Origin: UBA910 sp964369145 | Lineage (GTDB): Bacteria; Patescibacteriota; Minisyncoccia; Phycocordibacterales; DATDWN01 | Assembly: GCA_964369145.1 (NCBI GenBank) | Contig: CAYJEE010000015.1 | Location: 1-16,721, forward strand | DNA length: 16,721 bases | Direction of reading: 5' to 3' | Shown: positions 5,565-12,537 of the stretch, piece by piece | Layout of the letters: each line of letters opens with the position of its first letter | How positions within the stretch are numbered: the first letter of the stretch is position 1 | The notes under the pieces: model-generated | Told to the model about the DNA's origin: nothing | What the model saw: only the letters and a program-made list of their open reading frames with translations | The model's database searches: none | Translations under genes and position numbers: made by a program

Positions 5565-7021
5565 ATCTTTGTAAAGTTTTTCTCCAGCTCTTCTTTGTCA
5601 GAAAAGGGGATCGTTTTATCTGAAAATATTTGGTAGTGCTCATGACCTTTTCCAGCAACGAGTACGATATCACCTGGAGCCGCCAGGCTGTATGCACGAG
5701 AGATAGCGTCAGATCGACTTGTTAGACATTCATAATTTTGTATGTTTTTTGGGATTTCTTTTGTCATATCCTCTATTATTTTGAGCGGATCTTCACTTCG
5801 TGGGTTGTCGGAAGTAAAGATTGTAAAGTCAGAAGAATGTACAGACAGAATTCCCATTGGGGATCGTTTGGAAGTATCCCGGTCACCGCCGCATCCAATA
5901 ACTGTTATTATTTTGTGTTCATTGGAAACTAAAGTTTTCAGTGTTGAAAGGATGTTGGACACCGCATCTGGTGTGTGAGCGTAGTCCACGATAGCGTATA
6001 CGCCAGAAGGAGATTTCATAAATTCAAGTCTGCCGGACGGGGGAGACAAAAGAGGGATAGTGGAAATGAATTGTTCCTTTGGGATACCTAAAAGCAGGGC
6101 TGCGGCATAAATCCCTACAACGTTGTATGTGTTGAAAAGACCAAGGAGCTTTGTGTGTAGCACATCGCCGTTTACAGAAAAAGCCACTTCTTCCATTGAC
6201 TGATTTACTATTTTACACACAAAATCAGAAATGTTGTCTTCTCTGATTGAGAAGAAATATTTCTTTGCATGGGTATCCGAAAGCATGTACTCGGCTGAGG
6301 GGTCGTCTTTATTTGCCAAGGCGAATGCTGTATTTGATAGGGTATCAAACAATTCTTTCTTAGCTTTAGCATAATCGTCCATCGTTTTATGGTAGTCCAG
6401 ATGGTCTTGAGTGAGGTTTGTGAAAATCACCCCGGCAAAGTGTAGACCAAAAATTCGTTTCTGGTGTATAGCATGAGAAGAACATTCCATAAACGCATAG
6501 GTACATCCCTTTGATACAGCTTTGGATAAAAACTCTGCCAGTTTGATGGGATCTGGAGTGGTATGAGTTGTTTCAAAAACTTCATCATTAATCTTGTTTT
6601 CGATAGTGGAGAGCAGGGCAGCATTGTATCCGAGAGATCGGAAAAGAGTAAAGAGTAGAGTGGCAGTAGTTGTCTTGCCGTTTGTCCCTGTGACACCTAT
6701 AAGTTTTAATTTTTGCGAAGGTTTGTTGTAAAAATTTTGTGCAATCTTTGCAAGTATCATTCGACTTTCATGTACTCTGATATATGTAATACCTGCTATC
6801 TTTTCTGTATGTTCATTTTCATGCACGATCACGCATGCTCCATTGTGTATTGCGTCTTGAATAAAAACACTTCCGTTTTTTGAGTTTCCAGGAATCGCAA
6901 CAAAAAGAGATCCAGGGACCACTTCTCGTGAATCAAAACATATAGAGGAAATATTAATTCCGCTGTCTCCACTTATGTCTAGAATATCTACAGTTTGTAT
7001 GAGATCGCTTATTTTTTTCAT
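5561..7021 (-). CDS. murE: UDP-MurNAc-dipeptide:meso-diaminopimelate ligase MurE
   Basis: 486-residue Mur ligase adding the third residue of the stem peptide. FDSREVVPGSLFVAIPG is the MurE N-terminal signature. The P-loop is TGTNGKTTT (111-119, Lys116), THTTPDP and ECSSHAIHQKR contact the nucleotide and precursor, and AKAKKELF carries the lysine expected to be carbamylated. The motif DNPRSEDP (DNPR at 405-408) is the established marker of meso-DAP specificity, in contrast to the DNPA-type sequence of lysine-adding enzymes. The peptidoglycan is therefore predicted to be of the mDAP type. The ATG lies 2 nt after the murA stop, so the two are surely co-transcribed; no Shine-Dalgarno is visible. 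Confidence 0.95.
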   Translation of the reverse strand: MKKISDLIQTVDILDISGDSGINISSICFDSREVVPGSLFVAIPGNSKNGSVFIQDAIHNGACVIVHENEHTEKIAGITYIRVHESRMILAKIAQNFYNKPSQKLKLIGVTGTNGKTTTATLLFTLFRSLGYNAALLSTIENKINDEVFETTHTTPDPIKLAEFLSKAVSKGCTYAFMECSSHAIHQKRIFGLHFAGVIFTNLTQDHLDYHKTMDDYAKAKKELFDTLSNTAFALANKDDPSAEYMLSDTHAKKYFFSIREDNISDFVCKIVNQSMEEVAFSVNGDVLHTKLLGLFNTYNVVGIYAAALLLGIPKEQFISTIPLLSPPSGRLEFMKSPSGVYAIVDYAHTPDAVSNILSTLKTLVSNEHKIITVIGCGGDRDTSKRSPMGILSVHSSDFTIFTSDNPRSEDPLKIIEDMTKEIPKNIQNYECLTSRSDAISRAYSLAAPGDIVLVAGKGHEHYQIFSDKTIPFSDKEELEKNFTKI

Positions 7022-7023
7022 AT

Positions 7024-8544
7024 CTAGAATTCGTTTAATAATGACACCTCTGCTCCAATTGAATTCAATCTCTCAGCAATATTTTCGTAACCTCGGTTGA
7101 TTGCGTATACATTTCGGAGTATGGAAGTTCCTGTGGCTCCGAGCATTGCTACCAAAATGATCATAGATGGTCGAAGTGCGGGAGGGCACACAACTTGGTT
7201 TCCTTTGAGCGCAGTGGGTCCGTTTATAAATACTCTGTGTGGATCTGCAACAATAATATCGCTACCGAGTCGGTTTAATTCGTTAAAATATACCGCACGG
7301 TTTTCCCACATCCAATCATGGATGAGAGTCGTACCTTTTGCTTGAGTTGCGATTGGCACAAAAAATGGCAGGTTGTCTGTGTTAAGTCCAGGATATGCTG
7401 AGGCATGAATTTTGTCTTTCAATGCAGTAAGTTTAGATGGGTACACAGTAATATCACATAGTCGTGTATGTCCATTGAGTGCTGAGTACACCTTACTTTT
7501 AGTGTATTTTAATCCCATTTTTTCAAGTTTGAGAAGTTCAATTGAAAGAAAATCGATCGGGCATCGTGTAATATTTAGTTTTGAAAGAGTCACAATCGCG
7601 GCAGCCAAAAACATCATCGATTCAGTAGGGTCTTCACTATTCCAATATTCAATTGGTTTGTTGATTTCTTTCACTCCATGGACAACAAGTGTATGTGTTC
7701 CGATTCCATCTATTTTTACTCCACATTTTTCTAAGAAGAAACATACTTCCTGGACCTGGTAGTTAGGTGGAGTAAAACGTAACGTAGTGTTTCCTGGAAT
7801 GAGAGCAGCTGCAATAAGGATATTTTCTGTTGCTGTATCGGATGCTTCGAAAAGTACAATGTCTGCGGGTTTTAGTTTTGTATTTTTAATAGTGTAATGT
7901 TCCTCATTTGTAGTAATGCGTACCCCAAGTGACTCAAGGCCGTATCTATGTGCAGTAATAGTGCGTTGTCCCATTTTGCATCCGCCAGCGTGGGGAATTT
8001 TAAAATCATTTTCAAAATGAATGAGTGCACCGATCATCATGAGAACCGAGCGTATTCTGCCAGAACTACCCGCGTTCAGTTTACTTAGGTTAAATTTTTT
8101 TGGTGGAGTGATCCGTACTGTATTTTTCTCTGCCCACTGTACTTTAACTCCAATACTTTCAAAAATTTCGATAATTCGAGAAATTTCTTCAATTCGTGGA
8201 ATGCCATGGAGTGTTGTTGTTTGTTTGTTGAGTAGGGAAGCACAGAAAAGCCCCAGAGCTCCATTTTTAGATGTGTTAGTTTGTATTGTTCCTGAGAGTG
8301 TCTTGCCTCCTACAATTTTAAAATCATCAGTAGTATTTTCCACTTTTACAAAACTTTTGCCGAGAAGAGAGCTGATTTTTGATAAAAGTTCAGCTGTTAA
8401 GTTTTGATCACCTTTTTCCATACGCGCAATTGCACTTTGTGATGTTTTCAGTTTTTTTGCAAAATCATCTTGAGTGAGTCCCGCATCTTCTCTCATTTGT
8501 TTTATGATTACTCCGATTTTCTTTGTGCTTTGTTGTGTTTTCAT
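7024..8544 (-). CDS. murA: XRE-type HTH domain fused to MurA
   Basis: 506-residue UDP-GlcNAc enolpyruvyl transferase, the first committed step of peptidoglycan synthesis (UDP-GlcNAc plus PEP). Residues about 10-63 form an XRE/Cro helix-turn-helix (IKQMREDAGLTQDDFAKKL, TSQSAIARMEKG). The EPSP-synthase-like MurA body follows. Catalytic features are retained: SKNGAL (Lys-Asn, 92-95), GGCKMGQR with the PEP-attacking Cys189 (the position of fosfomycin attack in the family), YPGLNTDNLPF with the conserved Asp, and ALRPSM (Arg near 458). ATG 8544 is preferred to the upstream in-frame TTG at 8559, which sits at the predicted transcription start. Usual MurA is about 420 residues; the extra length is the HTH. 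First gene of the mur operon. The HTH suggests DNA binding, perhaps autoregulation (inference). Confidence 0.93.
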   Translation of the reverse strand: MKTQQSTKKIGVIIKQMREDAGLTQDDFAKKLKTSQSAIARMEKGDQNLTAELLSKISSLLGKSFVKVENTTDDFKIVGGKTLSGTIQTNTSKNGALGLFCASLLNKQTTTLHGIPRIEEISRIIEIFESIGVKVQWAEKNTVRITPPKKFNLSKLNAGSSGRIRSVLMMIGALIHFENDFKIPHAGGCKMGQRTITAHRYGLESLGVRITTNEEHYTIKNTKLKPADIVLFEASDTATENILIAAALIPGNTTLRFTPPNYQVQEVCFFLEKCGVKIDGIGTHTLVVHGVKEINKPIEYWNSEDPTESMMFLAAAIVTLSKLNITRCPIDFLSIELLKLEKMGLKYTKSKVYSALNGHTRLCDITVYPSKLTALKDKIHASAYPGLNTDNLPFFVPIATQAKGTTLIHDWMWENRAVYFNELNRLGSDIIVADPHRVFINGPTALKGNQVVCPPALRPSMIILVAMLGATGTSILRNVYAINRGYENIAERLNSIGAEVSLLNEF

Positions 8545-8545
8545 A

Positions 8546-8559
8546 TTGTATGTATACAA
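8546..8559. promoter_or_regulatory. inverted repeat at the mur operon start, candidate operator
   Basis: TTGTAT-GT-ATACAA is a perfect 6+6 dyad ending two bases before the murA ATG and covering the predicted start of transcription. Its size and symmetry would suit a dimeric XRE-type regulator, and murA itself carries an XRE domain. The binding partner is inference. Confidence 0.4.
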
Positions 8560-8564
8560 AACAT

Positions 8565-8594
8565 ATTATATCATTTGTGATATAAACTTTACAA
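8565..8594 (-). promoter_or_regulatory. sigma70-type promoter of the murA-E-D-C-F operon
   Basis: On the minus strand: TTGTAA (8594-8589), 18-nt spacer, TATAAT (8570-8565, consensus). The predicted start is near 8558, leaving a leader of about 14 nt before the murA ATG at 8544. Confidence 0.7.
8578..8586 (+). promoter_or_regulatory. extended −10 element for murB
   Basis: TGATATAAA, a TGn-TATAAA extended −10, ends 36 nt before the murB ATG. No good −35 is visible. Together with the opposing murA −10 it forms the dyad TATATCA-TTTG-TGATATA (8567-8584), so the two promoters share sequence. Confidence 0.45.
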
Positions 8595-8598
8595 AAGC

Positions 8599-8607
8599 TG
8601 TGGATAA
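8599..8607 (-). promoter_or_regulatory. DnaA-box-like site in the murA-murB intergenic region
   Basis: TTATCCACA on the minus strand is an exact match to the bacterial DnaA box consensus. It sits just upstream of the mur operon −35 and downstream of the predicted murB start. It is a single site with no cluster, so it does not indicate an origin; chance occurrence is possible. Confidence 0.35.
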
Positions 8608-8622
8608 ATCTAAGCAGTACAT

Positions 8623-9651
8623 ATGAACATACAAAAAAATATTTCTCTTGCAGGCTACACAACATTGCGTCTCGGCGGAAGTGCCGCGTACTTTGCGGTT
8701 GTTGTTTCTGATTCTGACTTACGTGAAGCTCTAAATTTTGCTCAATCACAAAATCTTTCTGTATTTCCACTTGGTGAAGGGTCAAATATTGTAGTTTCGG
8801 ATCAGTTAAAAGATTCATTTGTGATAAAAATGGATAATCGAGGTATCGATATTATCAAAGAAGATAACGAGACAGTGACTCTGCGGGCCGGAGCAGGAAC
8901 TTTGTGGGATGATTTTGTCGAATATGCTGTATCGAGGAATTTTTCAGGAATTGAAGCGCTTTCCATGATTCCAGGTACATGTGGGGCTTCTCCAGTACAA
9001 AACATTGGTGCATATGGTCAGGAAGTTTCAGATACGATCAGTGTTGTACGTGTTTTTGATCTTGATCAAAATAATTTTAGAGAAATACCTGTTCTTGATT
9101 GTAAGTTCTCGTATCGAGATAGTATTTTTAAAAATGAATTAAAAGGTAAATGTATCATTGAATCTGTGGTGTTTGTTTTGCAAAAGTCTGAGCCGATCAT
9201 CCCAAAATATCCACATGTCGCGGATATTTTGGGAGAAATACACTCTCAAAAATCAACAGATTCACTGGGTATGCTTATACGAAAGACTATTCAAAAAATT
9301 CGCTCACAAAAATTACCCGATCCTCGCATCATACCGAGTGTTGGATCATTTTTTAAAAATGTTTTTGTTGAGAAGACTCACTACGAAAAATTGTTGGAGA
9401 AATTCCCAGACATACCATGTTTTGTTTCGGGAGATAGATATAAAGTACCAGTAGGCTGGCTCATAGAAAAAGCCGGATACAAAGGATACTCAGAAAATGG
9501 AGTGGGGGTATATGAGAAAAATGCACTTGTACTTATCAACATTTCCTCATCTTCTACAAAACCAATACTGGATTTATCTGAAAAAATACAGAAAACTGTA
9601 CTAGAAAAATTTGGACTGCAAATCGAAATGGAACCCGAGATTGTTTACTAG
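8623..9651 (+). CDS. murB: UDP-N-acetylenolpyruvoylglucosamine reductase MurB (type I)
   Basis: 342-residue FAD- and NADPH-dependent reductase that converts the MurA product to UDP-MurNAc. The FAD-binding GEGSN (51-55) and IPGTCGASPVQNIGAYG (near 116-132) are present. So are the catalytic set: Arg165 in YRDSIFK, Ser242 in GSFFKN and the C-terminal Glu in MEPE (near 337). YRDSIFK and the overall length equal to the E. coli enzyme mark it as type I. It is transcribed divergently from murA, sharing a 78-bp promoter region, so steps one and two of the pathway are controlled from the same site. There is no Shine-Dalgarno before the ATG. It converges on miaA with a 6-bp gap. Confidence 0.96.
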   Translation: MNIQKNISLAGYTTLRLGGSAAYFAVVVSDSDLREALNFAQSQNLSVFPLGEGSNIVVSDQLKDSFVIKMDNRGIDIIKEDNETVTLRAGAGTLWDDFVEYAVSRNFSGIEALSMIPGTCGASPVQNIGAYGQEVSDTISVVRVFDLDQNNFREIPVLDCKFSYRDSIFKNELKGKCIIESVVFVLQKSEPIIPKYPHVADILGEIHSQKSTDSLGMLIRKTIQKIRSQKLPDPRIIPSVGSFFKNVFVEKTHYEKLLEKFPDIPCFVSGDRYKVPVGWLIEKAGYKGYSENGVGVYEKNALVLINISSSSTKPILDLSEKIQKTVLEKFGLQIEMEPEIVY

Positions 9652-9657
9652 TAATTT

Positions 9658-10557
9658 CTACCTAGTTCTTATAAATTCCTCAACCACTTTTTGAATCAAT
9701 TTTACTTCAGTCGGTGAGTGCCAGTGTATCCTTCCATCTCTCTTAAACCATTGCATTTGGCGTCTAGCATATTGGCCGATTTCGATGGTGAGTCGATTGA
9801 GCATTTCTTGTTTGGTGATTTTTTTCTGGAGATATCGTGCGAGATGTCGGTATTCCAGTCCAAGTGCTTCCATGCGTTTGTATGAAAGCCCTTCCACATG
9901 CAGGTTTTTTGCTTCAGCGAGCATTCCTTTCTTCATTCGGGCAAGAAGGCGGGTGCGGATTCTTTCACGCAAAGCATCAAGTGGGAGTGTGAGTCCGATT
10001 TGGATAAACTCATAATCGCTGTTTACTTTTTTTGCTTTAGGTACATTACCGAGTGTTTGAGCAATTTCAATTGCGCGGATGAGTCGAACTGGATTTTTCG
10101 CATCAATATTTTTAGCGCGTTTCGGATCAAGTTTTTTAAGTAATACAAAAAGCTCATCTGTAGTTTTTAAAGAAAGTTCTTTTCGTAGGTTTTTGTTTGC
10201 TGGCACATCAGGAAGAGTAATATTATCGACAATCGACTGTATGTAAAAACCAGTTCCGCCACAAATGATAGGGAGCTTGCCTCGTGAGATAATATCTTTG
10301 ATTGCTAACTCAGTATGTTTTTTCCAAAGTTCTACACTGTAAACTTTTTTAGGATTTACCACATCGAGCAGGTGATGGGGAACACCCTGCATCTCTTTTT
10401 TCGTAATTTTCCCAGTGCCGATATCAAGTCCAGTGTAGACTTGTCGTGAGTCAGCAGAAATAACCTCACCATTGTATTGGCGAGCTATTTCTACAGCAAG
10501 GTCGGACTTACCCACAGCTGTGGGTCCGAGAATTACTAAAACTTTTGGTTTAGACAT
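9658..10557 (-). CDS. miaA: tRNA dimethylallyltransferase MiaA
   Basis: 299-residue enzyme that transfers a dimethylallyl group to N6 of A37 in tRNAs reading UNN codons, using DMAPP. The P-loop GPTAVGKS (11-18), DSRQVYTGLDIGTGK (36-50), GVPHHLLD, GGTGFYI, NPVRLIRAIE and the C-terminal QYARRQMQWFKRD are all conserved. Length is normal. The ATG at 10557 directly precedes the conserved N-terminus. There is no Shine-Dalgarno; the leader instead holds a strong hairpin with a T7 tract ending only eight bases before the start codon. Neighbouring tRNA-Leu(CAA), and tRNA-Tyr and tRNA-Trp elsewhere in the window, are expected substrates (A36-A37-A38). Confidence 0.96.
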   Translation of the reverse strand: MSKPKVLVILGPTAVGKSDLAVEIARQYNGEVISADSRQVYTGLDIGTGKITKKEMQGVPHHLLDVVNPKKVYSVELWKKHTELAIKDIISRGKLPIICGGTGFYIQSIVDNITLPDVPANKNLRKELSLKTTDELFVLLKKLDPKRAKNIDAKNPVRLIRAIEIAQTLGNVPKAKKVNSDYEFIQIGLTLPLDALRERIRTRLLARMKKGMLAEAKNLHVEGLSYKRMEALGLEYRHLARYLQKKITKQEMLNRLTIEIGQYARRQMQWFKRDGRIHWHSPTEVKLIQKVVEEFIRTR

Positions 10558-10565
10558 TTGAGTGT

Positions 10566-10637
10566 AAAAAAACCATTTATGTGCAGGGTCCGGTGAGGCG
10601 TTCGCTCATCACTACTTGCCACCCTGCACATAAACGG
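10566..10637 (-). terminator. terminator-like hairpin in the miaA leader, possible attenuator
   Basis: A 17-bp stem (10573-10589 with 10621-10637, one wobble) encloses a 31-nt loop with its own GTGAG/CTCAC pairing. On the minus strand it is followed by T7 (10572-10566) and then, eight bases later, the miaA ATG. A second hairpin just upstream (AAACGG...CCGTTT, near 10632-10653) uses the base of the same left arm, so the two folds exclude each other, as in an attenuator. Its ligand or trigger is unknown. The other possibility is a free-standing ~140-nt RNA that ends here. Confidence 0.55.
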
Positions 10638-10711
10638 CTAGCGATCCGTTTTTCTCAAGGCATGCCAACCCTGACGGAAGTCAATCAACAGATGTTTATC
10701 GACATGTGACC

Positions 10712-10740
10712 ATACTAATCCAAAATTGATTTTTTGTCTA
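10712..10740 (-). promoter_or_regulatory. sigma70-type promoter for the miaA leader
   Basis: On the minus strand: TAGACA (10740-10735), 17-nt spacer, TAGTAT (10717-10712). The predicted start near 10705 gives a leader of about 145 nt before miaA. Confidence 0.55.
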
Positions 10741-10754
10741 AATTACAGTATTGT
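10726..10754 (+). promoter_or_regulatory. sigma70-type promoter of tRNA-Leu
   Basis: TTGATT (10726-10731), 17-nt spacer, TATTGT (10749-10754), ending 10 nt before the tRNA 5' end. It overlaps the miaA leader promoter on the other strand, so the two are likely to interfere. Confidence 0.6.
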
Positions 10755-10764
10755 TTTACATATC

Positions 10765-10848
10765 GCCGGGGTGATGAAATTGGTAACCATGCGACACTCA
10801 AAATGTCGTGAGCGCAAGCTCTTGAGAGTTCGAGTCTCTCCCTCGGCA
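10765..10848 (+). tRNA. tRNA-Leu(CAA)
   Basis: Complete class-II tRNA. The acceptor GCCGGGG (10765-10771) pairs with CCTCGGC (10841-10847, one G-U). The anticodon stem CGACA/TGTCG is perfect, with loop CTCAAAA giving CAA (codon UUG). A long variable arm (TGAGCGCAAGCTCTT region) follows. The T-arm is GAGAG-TTCGAGT-CTCTC and the discriminator A10848. CCA is not encoded. A36-A37-A38 fits a MiaA substrate. Confidence 0.95.
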
Positions 10849-10892
10849 CATATGAAAGAATCCCTTTAGGGGATTTTTTATATGTGCCGAGG
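10841..10892 (+). terminator. terminator hairpin fused to the tRNA-Leu acceptor strand
   Basis: The outer arms CCTCGGCACATAT (10841-10853) and ATATGTGCCGAGG (10880-10892) are perfectly complementary over 13 bp. The first is the tRNA 3' acceptor strand plus trailer. Inside is a conventional terminator, ATCCC-TTTA-GGGGAT followed by a T run. The design is the same as after tRNA-Tyr. Confidence 0.75.
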
Positions 10893-11115
10893 AGCAATGC
10901 AGAGCATTGCGTGAGGGACTCGAACGGATTATCGGTGAGAAGCTGTTTTACAGCTTCGCAAGACCTTGCCAGAGCTTTTGTAATCAAAAGATCGACAAGG
11001 TGTACTGCTCCAGTAAGGAGGATGAGCACAGCAGTGCTTGTCGATAATCCGGTGACCAGAAATTTTCAATTCGACGGAATTGAAAATTTCGAGGTCGAGA
11101 CTCTCTCCCTCGGCA
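10849..11115 (+). repeat. tRNA-Leu tail element
   Basis: The most complete of the three tRNA tails. TGCCGAGG (10885-10892) and GAGGGACTCGAAC (10913-10925) are the reverse complement of the acceptor and T-arm (one mismatch), split by the hairpin GCAATGC-AGA-GCATTGC (10894-10910). A 10-bp stem CGGATTATCG (10925-10934) with CGATAATCCG (11042-11051) encloses a 107-nt domain with several hairpins (10939-10957; 10975-10990). GTGACC, then the 14-bp hairpin GAAATTTTCAATTC-GACG with its complement (11059-11090), then GAGGTCGA (11091-11098), then a direct copy of the tRNA 3' end identical over 14 bases (11102-11115 versus 10835-10848). There is no credible ORF. Confidence 0.75.
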
Positions 11116-11191
11116 AAATTCAAAGTGACCCTAATAATATCTATATTTTAAGCCATATATACACATATCTATTTACAAAGTATGAAATCTA

Positions 11192-11220
11192 TTGACAAAT
11201 AAAACAGTAGGTGCTATGAT
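11192..11220 (+). promoter_or_regulatory. near-consensus sigma70 promoter of the ~354-nt RNA
   Basis: TTGACA (11192-11197), exactly 17-nt spacer, TATGAT (11215-11220). It is the strongest promoter in the window, with predicted start near 11227. The first credible protein gene is 450 bp downstream, beyond a terminator and a second promoter. Confidence 0.8.
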
Positions 11221-11226
11221 TAACCA

Positions 11227-11580
11227 AGGATAACGATTGGCTCACAGAGTTTAGCGAAGAAGTTTTAGTAAGAGTTATCTTCGGCATAAGCGGAGTATGT
11301 GAGTCATGGTGAACTCTCTTTATCTTAGGACGTCGTTGATTGGTACCTGAGATAATATTCAATATCAACTTGCTATTTGAATTGCCCGAGAAGACGAAAG
11401 CTGTACTCGGTAAGGATTCAAATAGGACAACTTAAAACAGTTTTCTGAGACCTGGACGGTCAAACGGTTCAAGAGGAGTGCTCATAGGAGAACCTCGCCG
11501 AAAGTAGTCCTGCTAAGGAAAAGAAAACCTGGCTCCGAAAGGAGTGACGGCCCACAATGCGCAAGCAACGTGGGTCTTTT
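11227..11580 (+). ncRNA. independent ~354-nt structured RNA, family not recognised
   Basis: A gene-sized stretch without an ORF, bounded by a near-consensus promoter and an intrinsic terminator. Predicted helices include GGCTCACA (11239-11246) with TGTGAGTC (11298-11305); TTATCTTAGG (11320-11329) with CCTGAGATAA (11346-11355); CTATTTGAAT (11373-11382) with ATTCAAATAG (11416-11425), enclosing CCGAG/CTCGG; CGGTTC with GAACC near 11464-11495; CTCC-GAAA-GGAG near 11533-11544; then the terminator stem. The size matches housekeeping RNAs such as RNase P RNA or tmRNA, but I find neither the GAGGAAAGTCC / ACAGAA blocks of the former nor a tRNA-like end and tag ORF for the latter. It is separate from parB, which has its own promoter. 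Confidence 0.65.
11549..11580 (+). terminator. terminator of the ~354-nt RNA
   Basis: GGCCCAC (11549-11555) pairs with GTGGGTC (11570-11576), one G-U. An inner TGC-GCAA-GCA mini-hairpin sits in the loop, and TTTTCTTAT follows. Confidence 0.75.
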
Positions 11581-11595
11581 CTTATATAAAAAAAT

Positions 11596-11624
11596 TTGTT
11601 CACTCCATTCTTTCTTGGTATTAT
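11596..11624 (+). promoter_or_regulatory. sigma70-type promoter of parB
   Basis: TTGTTC (11596-11601), 17-nt spacer, TATTAT (11619-11624). The predicted start near 11631 leaves a leader of about 47 nt without a clear Shine-Dalgarno. Confidence 0.6.
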
Positions 11625-11677
11625 ATATGCATTAGAATTCATTCGTAATCATTCGTGTTTTAATTTCCTATATTCGT

Positions 11678-12537
11678 ATGAGCCAATTTTACCAAGACTC
11701 AATTTTTTGGATCGACGTTGATAAAATCAAACCAAACCCTTTTCAACCTCGAAAAGAGTTCGATGAATTACAACTTAAAAGTCTCGCGGACTCTATCCGT
11801 CAGTACGGTGTGCTCCAGGCACTCGTCGTGACTCGCAAAGAAGTAGAAAAAGAAGATGGAGGTATTGCAGTAGAGTATGAGCTTATTGCTGGTGAGCGAC
11901 GTCTTCGTGCGTCAAAGCTCGCAGGGCTACTCCAGGTGCCCGTGCTTATTAAAACAGGTGAGGAAAATGATTTGATGAAGCTCGAGCTTGCAATCATCGA
12001 AAACCTCCAACGAGAAGACCTAAACCCGGTAGACCGTGCACTTGCATTCAAAAAACTTGTCGATCAATTTGGCTTCAAACATGTCACTATCGGTGAAAAG
12101 ATGGGAAAGAGTCGTGAGTACGTCACGAACTCACTTCGTCTGCTTGCACTCCCTGAAGACATGCTCGAAGCGGTAAAAACAGGTAAAATCACTGAAGGGC
12201 ACACACGCCCACTTCTGATGCTCGGAGACCGTCCAGAAGAGCAGAATACGCTTTTTAAGGAAATTATACTGCGTCGTATGACAGTGCGTGAGGCGGAGCG
12301 TATAGCGCGTCATATAGCCCTTGAGAAGGCTCGTATCAAAGGCGACATGCTTGATCCGATTACACGAGAAGCAGAAGAAAAGCTCGGTCGCACTCTCCAG
12401 ACTCGTGTATTTATCGAAAAGAAAAATGAAGGTCCTGGTGGACGTATCACTATCGCATATTTTTCAGATGAAGAACTTAAAAAGATTTTGGATATTATCA
12501 ATACCAAAGCAGCTGAGTCTCCGATAAAAGGGGTACA
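11678..12537 (+). CDS. parB: chromosome-partitioning protein ParB, 3' end lost in gap
   Basis: 286 residues are visible before the N gap. ParB binds parS sites and spreads as a CTP-dependent clamp, and together with ParA segregates the origin region. PNPFQPRKEF (19-28) opens the N-terminal ParB/Srx domain. GERRLRAS (72-79) is the CTP-binding box. ENLQREDLNPVDRA and the helix-turn-helix near 122-150 (GEKMGKSREYVTNSLRLL) form the parS-binding core. VFIEKKNEGPGGRITIAYFSDEELKKIL belongs to the C-terminal dimerisation domain, so only a few residues are probably missing. No parA is adjacent on the visible side and I saw no consensus parS site. The ATG at 11678 directly precedes the family match. 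Residues read past the gap in this frame belong to another gene on the opposite strand. Confidence 0.95.

Noticed and set aside
8545..8559. TTG at 8559 as the murA start
   Set aside because: It coincides with the predicted transcription start and adds five unconserved residues; the ATG at 8544 leaves a normal short leader.
10573..10637. Small SRP RNA (4.5S-like) in the long hairpin before miaA
   Set aside because: It contains GGTCCGG but lacks the GGAAGGAAGCAGCC apical and symmetric-loop block that defines SRP domain IV.
10715..11195. ORFs over tRNA-Leu and its tail on both strands
   Set aside because: They overlap the tRNA and the hairpin core; the translations contain antisense tRNA sequence.
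11227..11580. RNase P RNA or tmRNA
   Set aside because: Length fits, but the GAGGAAAGTCC/ACAGAA blocks, a tRNA-like 3' end and a proteolysis-tag ORF were not found. Left as an unassigned RNA; a covariance search could overturn this.
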